Assembly: GCA_950295325.1 (NCBI GenBank)
Contig: OX485805.1
Coordinates: 43,672,758-43,736,757 of the forward strand
Length of the DNA: 64,000 bases
From: Polytrichum commune
Lineage: Eukaryota > Streptophyta > Polytrichopsida > Polytrichales > Polytrichaceae
Direction: 5' to 3'
A program made the translations under genes and the position numbers. Of this stretch, positions 25,146-36,354 are shown one piece after another. The notes beneath the pieces are model-generated. The model was given only the letters and a program-made list of their open reading frames with translations, made no database searches and was not told where the DNA came from. Numbering within the stretch: position 1 is the stretch's first letter; every line of letters begins with the position of its first letter.

Positions 25146-27849
25146 TTATTTGAGGTTTTCTGGAGCTGTCCTAGATGAAATTGAGAGTGGTTTGTCGACC
25201 AGGAGGATCATCTTGCAATTGAACGACGCACAGTGCAGTCGCCTCCTTGGAAATCTTAGGGAAACTCATGATCATTTTTACCAGAGCCTATTGTTCCCAA
25301 GACGTACACTACGTGAGAAATGTCTTCCATTTTATAAGGAGTTCTATCGCATTGTGGATCATACAGAAGCAATCGTGAAGGAGTGCAGTAAGCCAGATTG
25401 GCTGGAAGCAGCCATCATGCAAGCGGGCAACCAAGAGGTATTTAAACAGATGTCCCGGAAGCTCCATTTCTGCATCAATGGGTTTACTGAGACCGTTGAA
25501 CCTGTTCTTCACATCTGCAGTAACATTAAGTTCACTGCTCTAAGTGTAACAGTGGAGCAACATGAGAGGGATGAGGACTTCCGTCAAGATTCTTTGAAAT
25601 TTATGGAACGACTTAAGGAGGTCGTGAACCAACAGGTTTCAGAGGACACCATCCTAGATCCTAGGAAACACCAACTCGCAGAATACCTCATTGAACGTGA
25701 GAATTACGTGCCGTCCACAAACCTTGACTTGTATACATCTCTCCCACAATTCTACGTTGCAAAGCGTGAGTACCCAAGAGTTGGGGAACCCATTGGGTCA
25801 GGCGCAGCTGGATCGGTTCTGAAGGTGCGCTGGTTGGGGCTAGAATGTGCTAAAAAATACTTTGCTACTAATCCTGATGAGAGTAACTCACCACGGAAGT
25901 TGGAGCTAATGAAGGAGGTGAGCGCCCTGATGCATTTAAGCCATCCACATATTGTAAAGCTGCTCTGTGTGAGTATGGAACGTGAGGCTTCTTTTTTGAT
26001 GGAGCTCATGCCGATGAGCCTCCATAATTTCATCAAGAAACGATGGAAGGGGCAGAAATACGTCCCCTTTACATTGGCAGCTGCCACTGACATTATGTTG
26101 CAGATTGCCCTAGGTATGGAATATCTTCATGGCAAAAGAGTGGTCCATCGCGACTTGAAATCCCAGAATATCCTTGTCACCCCTTCAGCTTGTGAAGGAC
26201 TCTCTGATGAGGGCTATGGAGACATTAAGGTGACAGATTTTGGGTTGTCTAAGACACTGACTCATGAGTTAACTGAGCCTACTGGGATATTAGGAACTAC
26301 TCGTTGGATGGCACCCGAGGTGTTAAGATTGAAAGAAGGCTTGAAACCAAAACTTGACTGGAGAAAAGCCGACACTTACAGCTTTGCAATGACGTGTTCG
26401 GAGATACTCACTGGGGCTACACCTTTCTCTGAAGGTGATTGCAGAATAGATATGCTGTATGCAAGGATCACCAAGGGTGAAGAAAGACCAAAGCTGCCTT
26501 CGGCATGTCCAAAATTTCTAGCATCTTTGTTGACACAATGCTGGGATACAAATCCAGCTCTCCGTCCCAGTTTCACCGAGATCTGCAACATGCTTCAACT
26601 CCTCCAAGGTTTCCTATTCAGAGGCTCTGAACTGATCCACAGGAGCTGGTCATTAGCAGAAACTTCGAGTTTGGATCAAACGAGTGCACTCAGACGTGCA
26701 ACAGGGCCAGAGCAGGACATACTCGTTAAAGTAGGCTTATCCTCGTTGAAGCAGTCCATATTTGACACGTTCTTCAGGTCCTCCAAGATCTTCAGGTCGC
26801 AGTTGATAAGTCCCCAGTGTGATGAGGAGGTTTTGTCAACCATCCTCATGGGGAATTTCCCACAACCAGTGGGTTTACGGGGAGTACAGGTATTTGAATT
26901 TAATTCCTCTCTAATTTACGAGTCAAGGAAGGAATTGGAATTGAGGACGATGACAAAGTGTAGATATTTTGTAGAGGGGATGAAGACATTGACTGACAAT
27001 CCTCGTAACCATCTGGTGAAATTGCAATACTGGCATTACGCTTCTTTGAAACACTCAGAACATAAGAAGCTTTATGTTGTGTATGACGCTTGGTCAAGCA
27101 CTCTTTACGAGCATCTCAGTGGATTAAAGAAGACGCTCCCGTGGAATACACGGTTACATATATTAACTGGATTCATGGCATGTGTTGTGTACTTCATGGA
27201 GCTGATTGAGCTCAATGTGATTAGCTCCATTTCTCTCAGCACCAAAAGCGTCCTTCTGGACAAGAGCTACAACTTACACTTTACTGATGTAAGTCTGGTG
27301 CACGACGCTGGACATGTTAAGGCAACCAACGGGGATAATCTGAAAGGCATGGTTTACGAGATTGGAATTTTCATAATGAACGTTCTAAGTGGAATCAGGA
27401 AGGACCATATTGATACCTCAGATCAATATGCAATAGGAGAGAAACTTACCTTAGATCCACAGTGGGTGCAAGGCTTCATTGACCCGAGGCTGAATACTGG
27501 TTACCATACAGGCCAAGCTGGTACTCTCTTGACCCTCAGTCTCATGTGTACACATCCTAATGAGCATGCGAGGCCAACCATCTGGTTAGCTCGGGATATA
27601 ATTACCTCAACTGCGGATATGGCAACAAAGTTAACTCGTTCTCAAGTCCAAGAGCAATTTTCAGCTCTTGATTTCCTCGAGTGCAACGGAGCTTCTGAAT
27701 TCACATGTCAAGAGATGAGGGATATGACTAGCAATTTCTCGACGCCCAAAGGATATGGGAAGTACCTCGGGACATTGCCAAATGGAGAGAAAGTATTGGT
27801 GGACCAGTTGCATCCTAGTTCTGCATCTCCAAAAGAATTTATCGATCAG
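25138..27849 (+). CDS. Kinase gene copy B, exon 1: helical N-domain, active TKL kinase, pseudokinase
   Basis: 904 codons in one open exon. Residues 1-200 look all-helical with a conserved-looking DWLEAAI segment (87-93) and may be a HeLo/Cbl-N-like bundle (inference). Kinase 1 (about 212-495): Gly loop GSGAAGSV at 220-227, Lys240, alpha-C Glu260, HRD 337-339, DFG 367-369, APE 392-394; it should be an active Ser/Thr kinase of the TKL group. Kinase-like domain 2 (about 580-825): helical elements and YDAWSSTLYEHL, but STKSVLLDKSYNLHFTDVSL stands where HRDxKxxN and DFG belong, so it is a pseudokinase. Domain 3 begins at 854 (FTCQEMRDMTSNFSTPKGYG); its VAIK lysine is Asp889 (VLVDQLHPSS). The donor is at 27849/27850 (cag|gtacat), phase 0; without splicing it stops at 27870. 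The start was chosen at the first in-frame ATG (MANYL), shared by copy C. Signalling in immunity or stress is only a guess from family style. Confidence 0.88.
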
Positions 27850-27935
27850 GTACATTTTCTAATGAAATAATTGTGGATGGAACACAACCACCGCATTTCC
27901 TCATTTCAATAGCTCTCATATTATGGTATTTATAT

Positions 27936-28044
27936 GGTATGAAGTGACCAGGCCTGGTATGAAGTGACCAGGCCTGGTATGAAGTGACCAGGCCTGGTAT
28001 GAAGTGACCAGGCCTGGTATGAAGTGACCAGGCCTGGTATGAAG
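27936..28044 (+). repeat. 20-bp tandem repeat in intron 1 of copy B
   Basis: Five exact copies of ggtatgaagtgaccaggcct followed by a partial ggtatgaag. Copy C has one unit plus the partial (55496 onward); copy A has lost the region. Each unit contains the palindrome accaggcctggt across the join. Confidence 0.97.
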
Positions 28045-28604
28045 AGTTTGAGATTGCACTCAGGAGGTATGCAAGTTCGTTTCAGTGCCTCACAAGGCCA
28101 TTCTATGCACTTCGAGAAACAATTGAGAGGTTCGATAAGAATTTGGGAACTAGAGTATATCTCAACTGAGGTGCCTAGTTTTAATGCTTCAATTTGTGTA
28201 GACCAATGTTGGTTTGGTATATATGTGAATGCATGGTATCAATAATCAACATCCATGATGGTATGGAAGAACCACCCGTGGGTGTCAGAATTGTACACCA
28301 GTCAAATATTGATATTTGGTTGGTATGTCAAGGTGAGAATATTTGTAGAGCCGAATTACTATTTGGGTCAGTACCATTCGAAGCCATATTGATACTCGGG
28401 GATTTTTTCCTAGGTATGAAGGTTCTTGCAATGTTGATAGACCCGAATTGTATCGAAAACAAAAGTAACGTCAGCTCTCTATACCCTACTGGTCTCAAGA
28501 AATGTGAAATCCTCATCATAGATATGCAGTGGGTATGAGAAAAGGACAATATGAGACCAACACTGGTCTAGACTATATTGAGAGATTTGATTTCTTTGTT
28601 CTAG

Positions 28605-30961
28605 GTCAAGGTGTACACAAAACTGCCAACTTGGTGTTTGGTCATGAACCCAATTGGCTTCTGCGTGGAGGAGGGTGAGCGAATACTCATATACAGGGAT
28701 ATGGAGACAATGCCTGCACAAGTATATCTAGGTGAGTCACATTAGTTTCGTAGGAATTTGATCGTACCAGATTCAATTCTTTGTAGTGATTGATACAATT
28801 GTTGCCCTTTTTGCAGTTGTATCTCGTGTATGTTGATGTTTTGAGGATAGAATTATGATTTTTGGCACAGGGGTTCTTGCAAAGGCTTCTCTAATTACAA
28901 CCAAACAACACTCAAAAGCATTGCAGGACGAAAGAGGTAAAGAGGTTCCTCAACCATTACCACTTAATTTCCAAAATCATTGTTAGAAGGACAAACATTG
29001 TTCTTAGAATGCCATCCGTAGATTGTGCACATTTAGGGCAATATTATATGCATTGATTATGAGATACTTTGACACTTCATTCCCGAATGTTTAATGAAGC
29101 ATGTGGTTATAGACCTGAGGGATATGGAGACAATGCCTCGAAAAGTATATCTGGGCGAGTCACACTAGTTTCGTAGGAATCTGATCCTATCAGATTCAAT
29201 CTTGCCGTGATAGTTATGTTTGATTTTTGCAGTTGTATCTAGTGTGTGTTGATGTTTTGAAGATAGAAATATGTTCTTTGGCAGAGGATAATGCAAAGGT
29301 CTCCCTAATTACAACCAACCCACACTCGATAGCATTGCACATCGCAAAAGGTAAATTGACTTTTTAACCATCACCACTTCATTTTGCAAAATCATTCAGT
29401 TGCACAATCATTGTTCTTAGAGTACCATCCTTGGATTTTCAAGCAACATTGTATATGAGATACTTTGACACCTTCATCCCCAGATGTTTGATGAAGCATA
29501 TGGTTGTGGACGAAATAGGCTTGAATTCGTTATGCAACATGGGCATCGTCCTCCACAACACAACTTTTGATAATATTCATGTGACAAGAAATGGAGATGT
29601 AATGTTTGGATTACAATTTGAGGAAGAAAACAGCTTGACGAAGTCTGAGTAAGGACTTCATTTCTCACTAGCTCTGAAGTCTTGATTTTTAGATAGGCTA
29701 CGTGTGTCACCATCACGTTGTGCTTGTATAGTTAGTTGTTGACCTAGTGAACCTGATTATTCTTGTGATCTATTGGTAGGATTCATGTCAAACTTCAAAG
29801 TCCAGGTAATTCATCCCCCATGATCCTGATTATGCAGGAAACTCTCAAAGCAAATGGAAGATTTTGGTACCATACTGGGGCAGCTTGTATGCGGGCCAAA
29901 ATGGCAGTCATCTTTTGGTACACCTATGCACTTGAAGAATATGGTAATGTTCTCTCTTTTAAATCATGAATTTTCTTGCATTAGCCTTGTGAACTACAAG
30001 AATCAGTTGGGCTCATCACATGCTCCAAGCGGGTGATGATTGCGTCCAATGTCATGACACATCCGCAACTTTTCTTATCTATCTATCTATGCACTGGATT
30101 GGGACTATTTTTAATTCGTCTTTCATGGAATTGAAATTCGACTTCCACAAATAAAACTTATTATTCTAAAGAATCATGAGATGAATCTTGCCTTTGTGAT
30201 GTTCATGAGTGATGAATTAAATAAGGTGGAGCATGCTAAACCATTACCCCACCCAAAACCGACACCCTAAAATCTTCCACAATAAGTACATCTTGATTTT
30301 GAGAATGTTCACTAGCTTAACATCAACCTCCCGAGTCCCCTGATGCATTTGGATCATATACCAACAAAACTCTGAATCCTTTTAACTATTGCATACGGCA
30401 TTGGGATAAGGCATAATGTGATGCATTGGAATCCCTTTCAATCGTGAATGAGACACATTAGGCCTTTGTCCATCTAATATAAGTAGATATACTAAGGGTT
30501 TTATACAACGGTTTGAGCATTGTCTACTTTATGTGGCCACTTCAACAACATTGTCAATTCACATGGAGGCATAAATGACTATGTTAATTCAACGTTCAAC
30601 GTGAATGAATTTGTTATTTTACACAAAAGGCTAAAGGAGTATCTGCAAGTTAAGTTGAATAAGCTTAGATATTTGTGTACATAACAAGCCATGAATATCA
30701 AGAGTTTTTCTTTTGAATATCTCACTTTTATTATAGGTAAACATAGAAAACTAAAAACTAAGACGAATGTTGCAGGCAATTCATATTGAGCAGTTTGTGG
30801 ATCCTGGGTTTCTCAAATTCAACAACTTGGCGATGTCACAACTTGCAATTCTAGCATCGATGTGCCTAGAAGAGGGGCATGCAAGATTGAGTATGGTTGA
30901 CGTCATTCAAAAGCTAGAAGGAGTGGCGGAATCATGGAGAGGTATGGAAGTTGTGTTTTGA
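28605..30961 (+). CDS. Kinase gene copy B, exons 2-6 (third, degenerate kinase domain)
   Basis: Exon 2 28605-28731 (VMNPIGFCVEEGERILIYRD), exon 3 28871-28936 (ITTKQHSKALQDERG), duplicated exon 3' 29285-29350 (ITTNPHSIALHIAKG), exon 4 29519-29648 (GIVLHNTTFDNIHVTRNGDV), exon 5 29838-29943 (EDFGTILGQLVCGPKWQSS), exon 6 30776-30941 (HIEQFVDPGFLKF, LASMCLEEGHARLSMVDVIQ). All have GT/AG borders with matching phases. The order follows a plant receptor-like kinase from beta-3 to the C-lobe. Lys, HRD (LHN here) and DFG (MFG here) are all lost, so the domain should act as scaffold or regulator rather than enzyme. If exon 6 is read through its donor, the protein stops at 30961 after GMEVVF. Confidence 0.78.
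28697..29520 (+). repeat. Internal tandem duplication of about 420 bp containing exon 3 / 3'
   Basis: Sequence from gggatatggagacaatgcct (28696) to the tcattcccgaatgttta area repeats at 29118 onward, about 415-422 bp downstream. It includes the end of exon 2, an intron, exon 3 and the following intron. In the second unit the exon 2 donor has changed from ggtgagt to ggcgagt, so only exon 3' remains usable. The same duplication is present in A (about 950-1718) and C (about 56170-56989), so it predates the tandem array. Confidence 0.85.
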
Positions 30962-32845
30962 GTTGTGTTTCTTACAAATAGACCTATTTCCTTGTCATTT
31001 TTCTCATCAATTTATTTTTGTGCAAATGTTTAGGAAAAGGTTTGTCATTTTTATGAACGTCTACCACTTCAACAGTAGTTGAATTGGTTAGAATGTATAG
31101 CTTTGAATAGATGTCAAACATCGAGCCAACAACTTGAGTAGCTGGGATACATCTTCACCAGGGATACAGGTGCGATTCAGATCTTTGCCAAATCACGCTA
31201 CTGGTACCCATTGTATTTCACCCACAAATTCGAAGGTCACCGGATCAATCGGTCATCTTAGAAATTGTGGACACTGAGGGGCTTAGCGAACTTAGTTACA
31301 CTTTATACTTGGGGCCGGATTGAGGGCCGGCCTGAACTCTCAAAATTTGGGCCAATAGGATCGCTCGATTTCATCAAATCAGGTCCAAGGGCTTTATGTT
31401 TGGGGCCGGCCCGAACACTCACTCATCCCATGTGGCGTCCTAGGTGGGACAACTTTGGCGCCAAACCATCGGGCCGTAGATGAGAGTTCGGGACGAGCTT
31501 TTCCTCGGCCCGAACTCCCATCTAGGGCCCGATTGGGCTCCTCCGTTGGATTGAGCTCATCTTGTCCGTTAATCATTAGGGGGTAAATTCTTTTCCTCTC
31601 CTCTTCACTCCACTTCTCTTCACTCCATTCCTCTAATAGCATAATAATAAATATAAATATGATTGCATTAGACTAATAAGGCAACAATTAGGGCGTTAAT
31701 CACATACTTAAGAAAAAATGAAACATTCAAGCATTTGATCAAGCATATAGTATGATTTAAGCTATGGGTTAGTCTAATAATGCATTAATTAGCTACAATA
31801 TGATAGCATTAGGCTAATAACACAACAATTAAGGTGTTAATCACACACTTAAGATAAAAATGAAACATTTGAGCATTTAATCAAGCACATAGTATGACTT
31901 AGGCTATGGGTTAGTCTAATAAGGCAAAACTTAGTATAAGTATGTTAGCAATAGGGTAATAACACAACAATTAAGATGTTAATCATACAGTTAAAATAAA
32001 AATGAAACATTTTAAGTTGTCAATCAAGAATTTGATGTGCATTAAGCAATAGGTTAGTCCAATAACACAATAATTAGCACAAATCTAGTAGCATTAGACT
32101 AATAACACAACAATTAGGGTGCTAATTACACACTTAAGATAAAAATGAAGCATTTAATCAAGCATATAGTACAACTTAAGTTATGGGTTAGTCTAATAAG
32201 ACAACAAGTAGTATAAATATGGTAGCATTAGACTAACAACACAACAATTAAGGTGTTAATTATACACTTAAGACAAAAAAAAAAAAACATTTAAGCCGTT
32301 AATCAAGAATATGGTGTGCCTCCTTAACCACACTCGTTGGTTAATCCATTGAACATGGTAGATAAATTTATAGGAGCATTTTGACGGCGGAATAGATTCA
32401 AAGGCCCCAATTTAGTCTAGTGGGACCCAATTTCAATTCATTAATCACAACCCTATAGATGTCATCCCCATAGTATTAAGTCTCATGAAACTTAATTGTC
32501 GAGAACACCGAACATTGACCGTGGTAATTTCTATGAAACTTAAGCCTCAAGACCATCGGGCCCTAGAATCGGGCCTCACCACTTTACATGTGACAAGGTT
32601 GGGCCCCAAAAAAGTTCATAAAGTGGGGCCGGATTGAGGGCTTCATCGGGCCGGTGCTCCGGCCGGCCCCAGGCCGTGTGTAATGCCGCCCTTAGTTATA
32701 CTTTCTAGGAGTATGTACCAATGATTCTACGGTTCTAATTTGGAAAATAAGTGTTTGAGATGGTACATTATTATACAATCCTCACTAATTTGGAGCTGAA
32801 GTTGGTGGAAATTCTAATGTTAAGATAATATGTAACAGATTATGT
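30962..32845 (+). repeat. Repeat-rich intron 6 of copy B
   Basis: GC-rich GGGGCCGG blocks at about 31310-31530 and 32570-32690 flank a tandem repeat of about 140 bp (about 31650-32320, nearly five units). It lacks the Harbinger MITE found in copy A and so shows that element's empty site near 32690. No coding potential seen. Confidence 0.7.
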
Positions 32846-32848
32846 ACT

Positions 32849-33271
32849 TTGGGATTGGTAAGTTCATATGAGACTATTGCCCAGGAGTTTACTGTCCATG
32901 AGCCTAGGCCTGAATCACGTTGGCATGTGCTGGAGGCGAAGCGGGAAGGGTATCGTTTCAGGCAGGCAAGTGAAGGCATCATGTTTTATGGCCTGGTGAA
33001 TGTGTTTCGCCTTTGCAGTTTCCTGTCAAGGACAGAATTTGTTGTCCAGTTCTTGTGGCTCATGGGGGGAGACCGGGGAAATGTGCAGGTTCTTAAAATG
33101 AGACAGCTGGATCGAAATGAATCCCAAGGCTATCAAGAACCTCTTGTAGAAGACTTGCTGCAAAGTCTGTCGTATCGTAAGGATCATGAGAATTTAGTTG
33201 GATATTGTGGCCATAACAACGACCTTTACTTGTTGTACAATGTGCACTATGAGTGTTATATCCCTCCATAA
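32849..33271 (+). pseudogene. Kinase copy B, fourth kinase-like domain fragment (RLCK-VII/PBS1-like)
   Basis: The frame GLVSSYETIAQEFTVHEPRP continues to KMRQLDRNESQGYQEPLVED and HENLVGYCGHNN, then stops at 33271. The QLDRNxxQG and NLVxxxGYC spacing is characteristic of RLCK-VII (PBS1-like) kinases, where the first motif reads KQLDRN; here Lys is Arg. Coding-like remnants continue to about 34530 in shifting frames (SPKSLEKF at 33280; VIDYRDVQG and IDDYAARDLN around 34460-34530, recalling VIYRD and the region before DFG). A 0.95-kb inverted-repeat element splits the remnants. The acceptor seen in copy A has lost cag here, so this part is probably no longer spliced in. Confidence 0.6.
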
Positions 33272-33360
33272 TCTCCGAAGTCTTTAGAGAAGTTCATTAC
33301 CTTTCCTAATCTAAACTTGTTACAAGGTCTTGAATTTGCTGTCTAAGTTGCGAATCATTA

Positions 33361-34312
33361 GACTACTGTACGTTAAGGGCAGCTTCGGCACAAAATAATT
33401 CTAAAAATAGATGCCGAACTTTTTGGAATATTATTAGCATTTTTGCCGAATATAAAATTAATTATTTTTCAAAATTGCCAAAATGTAAGAATTTTTTACT
33501 TCTCACTAGAGTTTTACTTAAAGTGGAAGCATATGTGAATTTTGAAGGAGAGAAGGTGCTCATTTTGTAATCAAGCTCACTTACATTAGCCCACAAAGAA
33601 TATGGGTTAAGAAGTAGCAAGACTCTAGGTGAGGCTTTTCAAATGTGTTGTACACAAATGTTTGGAGTCCAATTGAGCATAGAAGATGAAGTTTTATAGA
33701 ATTTTGTCCAACTAACAAAAGTTGAGAAATCAATCTTTCTTCCACCTCCAACACGTTTTGTGTCAAAATAAGTCTTTATGCAAAAGATATGGACAAAACA
33801 TTGCAGCCGTGTAAAGATCAAAAAATTAAAATGCGTTCATAACAGTTTTTCGGAGCTCATTTGTGCATAGAAGATCAACTTTTTTGGAATTTTGTGGGTC
33901 TAAGAAAAGTTTAGAAATCAAGTAATCTTTCACCTCCAACAAATTTTATGTCATTTGAAGACTCTATGCAAAAGTTATGCGTGTTATAAAAATGAAGTCT
34001 AACTAGGTGCTTCACCTCAAAGTTTACATATCCCATATGCATTGTTGAACACAACTCCACTCTACTTGCATAAAGCACAGAGCATTCTCAACTCTTTACT
34101 CACATCTTACTTGTCATTCAATGCGAGAGAGATGTACAAGATATAAGCTTAAATAGAAAATTAAAAATGAATTTAAGCCGAATTTTTAAAAATTAAAATA
34201 GAATATTGCCGAAAATATGAATATACTATTTTAAGGTACTGAACCTACTTTTTGAACTTTAATTAAATATTTGGCAGCAAGGTGCCGAAGCTGCCCTTAA
34301 CGTACGGTAGTC
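33361..34312. mobile_element. Inverted-repeat element in the fourth kinase remnant, copy B
   Basis: Ends match over about 31 nt with one difference: gactactgtacgttaagggc at the left and the reverse complement of gactaccgtacgttaagggc at the right, both continuing agcttcggca. The interior is AT-rich and non-coding with ttttggaat/aaaattcc runs. No target duplication found. Copy C lacks it because of a larger deletion (B 33.16-34.67 kb). Confidence 0.75.
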
Positions 34313-35084
34313 AGGAAGTTGTGGAATGTTTCAAGAGATGCCTACCATGTGAGCTTGAGAGATGATGCGGGTTCAGCGCGAAAGAGGAGACTTTTGAATT
34401 TAAGCCTTGCAAAATGCATTGACGGCAAATGTTATTACGCATTAGTGAACTTGCAATGTAATTGATTATCGAGATGTCCAAGGATGATTCAACACAAGAT
34501 TGATGACTATGCAGCTCGTGATTTGAACTGTTGTCGTTTCATTATTCCTACGTATACTCATTCCTATAAGCCTTATAAAGCATTTCAAGAGCTCCTCTAC
34601 CTAGAGGGAGGAGACCCGGTGGGAAAGAAGGGAAGGAAGAGTTGAAGATTGTTTGAATACGGTATGTGGGTGTTATTTGGTCAATCGTTTTTGTTCTCCA
34701 TCTTCTATTGGTCATATTTTACGTCTTCAAATTTGTGTTGCAATAGCAAATGTATGATGAATCACCAAAAAAATTAGGATTTCCCTTGATTTAGTTACAT
34801 AAATTATGGGCAGTGCATGAGTTACTTCCTCGCTGAATGAGCACATAGAGGTTCCTCTAATTGTGTTGAGTATCGAGTATACTAGAGTAGTTAATACAAT
34901 TTGAAGTTGGAGTCCAATTTCTTTTAAACGTGTGTTTTATGGTGTTTGTAGGTTCTTAGATCCACATCTAACCACACATTAATCAATTATAATTGTCCAA
35001 TTAAGAAATAAAATTGGATAGCACTTGCATACCTTACTAACATGTTGAAATATTGTAAGAAACATGGTTTTCAAGTGAAACTTC

Positions 35085-35150
35085 ATATATGTATGTATGT
35101 ATGTGTGTGTGTGTGTATGTATGTGTATGTATGTGTATATGTATATGTAT
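35085..35150 (+). repeat. (TATG)n microsatellite, copy B
   Basis: Imperfect tatg/tgtg run; the orthologous run in copy C (about 61010-61085) is longer and purer, showing slippage after duplication. Confidence 0.9.
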
Positions 35151-35548
35151 ATTTTGAAGAATTCTTGCTAAAAATTGTACTTGTGAGAATTTATTCGATT
35201 AGAGCACAGAATTTTAGCATTATATTATTAGAATAAAGTCTATAGTTGGTTTTGAATAATTCAAATATGGATACCATAGTTTATGGTTCTCATTCATTGT
35301 CATAAAACAAGAAAATAATTCAAAATGTAGTCTACGAGTAGTCTATGAGACATATATGAGAAATTCGAGCTAACTTGGTCAATATCCTTACTTCTTTATT
35401 TTCAATCAGTTATTCATTGAAGTGCTATGGTTATTCTTTGTAGTATTACTCAACTTAGATTTCTTTTCTTTCAGAGTATGGTACACTTGATTTCCTAGAG
35501 TTTTGATTTTGAATTGGTGATTTGGGAAATTCAACCTGTACATTTATA

Positions 35549-35910
35549 ACTACACCAAATATGATATTTAGTGTCATGCGGCATTTTATGTCACTATGGT
35601 AAGTTTATGGATGACACTTCTTATGAATAAGTGAACAAATATTATCATGGATGATGGATGAGTTCGTCCATTGGCCAAAACTCTATCTTCTCTTGCCAGC
35701 AACTTGCGATGAAATATTGTCATGGGTGATTGAAATTTGGATGAATGATCACTTGGTAAGTGACATTAATTGCAACACTGTAAATCTATACTCCCCAAAA
35801 TCTTTTACAAGGAATGACAAATAATGTTGGGTTAACATACCTTGGTCGACAATTAGTATTGAGCAAAGAAAGAAGAATTGGTGACAATAAATATCATATT
35901 TAGTGTAGGT
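35549..35910. mobile_element. MITE of the ACTACACTAAATA family, copy B
   Basis: Left end ACTACACCAAATATGATAT, right end ATATCATATTTAGTGTAG. The interior (gtcactatggtaagttta, gatggatgagttcgtcc) matches 43501-43886 and 61489-61850. Non-coding. The right end abuts a reversed copy of the same terminus, making a long palindrome (35875-35945). Confidence 0.7.
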
Positions 35911-35987
35911 ACTACACTAAATATGATATTTACTATCACCAATTCTAGTGGTATGGTGCATGACGCTGGATATTAGAAGGCAAGCAG

Positions 35988-36354
35988 ATAGATAGAAACT
36001 CCAACCCCTTTCAAGCAAGGGGCCGGCGTGAATAAAGTGTCCGTTCGTAATGCCAATGACCCGATGCCCACTGGACAAGGGGACGTTAGGACAATACTAC
36101 TCTCCCCTTTCGAGGATGGACAATATAGTGACACACTATACAAGTTCCTAGCTAGCCACTAGTGCCTTGAAGATACCGGACATGGTATCCCCCCAAAGGG
36201 CTTTGAGGTGCCCATACAACAAGGTCCAAGGACCCCCCACCATAGTTGGGTGGACTAAGGTGGTGAGCACCACGCCGGCATGGGGAATAGAACCCACAAC
36301 CTCCTCATTGGGGGTCATGAGCCCTAACCACCAAGCCAAGGCCCGTGGTGCCTG
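35988..36354 (-). mobile_element. tRNA-derived SINE, 11-bp target duplication
   Basis: AAGGCAAGCAG at 35977-35987 and 36355-36365 flanks the insert; copy C has the empty site (aaggcaagcagggata near 61921). Read on the minus strand, the head has an A-box-like TGGCTTGGTGGTTAGGGC and a B-box-like GGGTTCTATTCC, and the tail ends in (TATC)n. It lies 5'-to-3' right to left. The tail half recurs at 63009-63167. Confidence 0.88.

Noticed and set aside
28056-28170. Extra exon in intron 1 (tatgaagagtttgagattgc, reading EEFEIALRRYASSF)
   Set aside because: Exon 1 joins exon 2 in phase 0 with the expected kinase continuity, and this frame is broken in copies A and C.
31394-31642. 82-aa minus-strand ORF conserved in C (58865-59113)
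   Set aside because: It lies in the GC-rich repeat block of intron 6; conservation reflects recent duplication.
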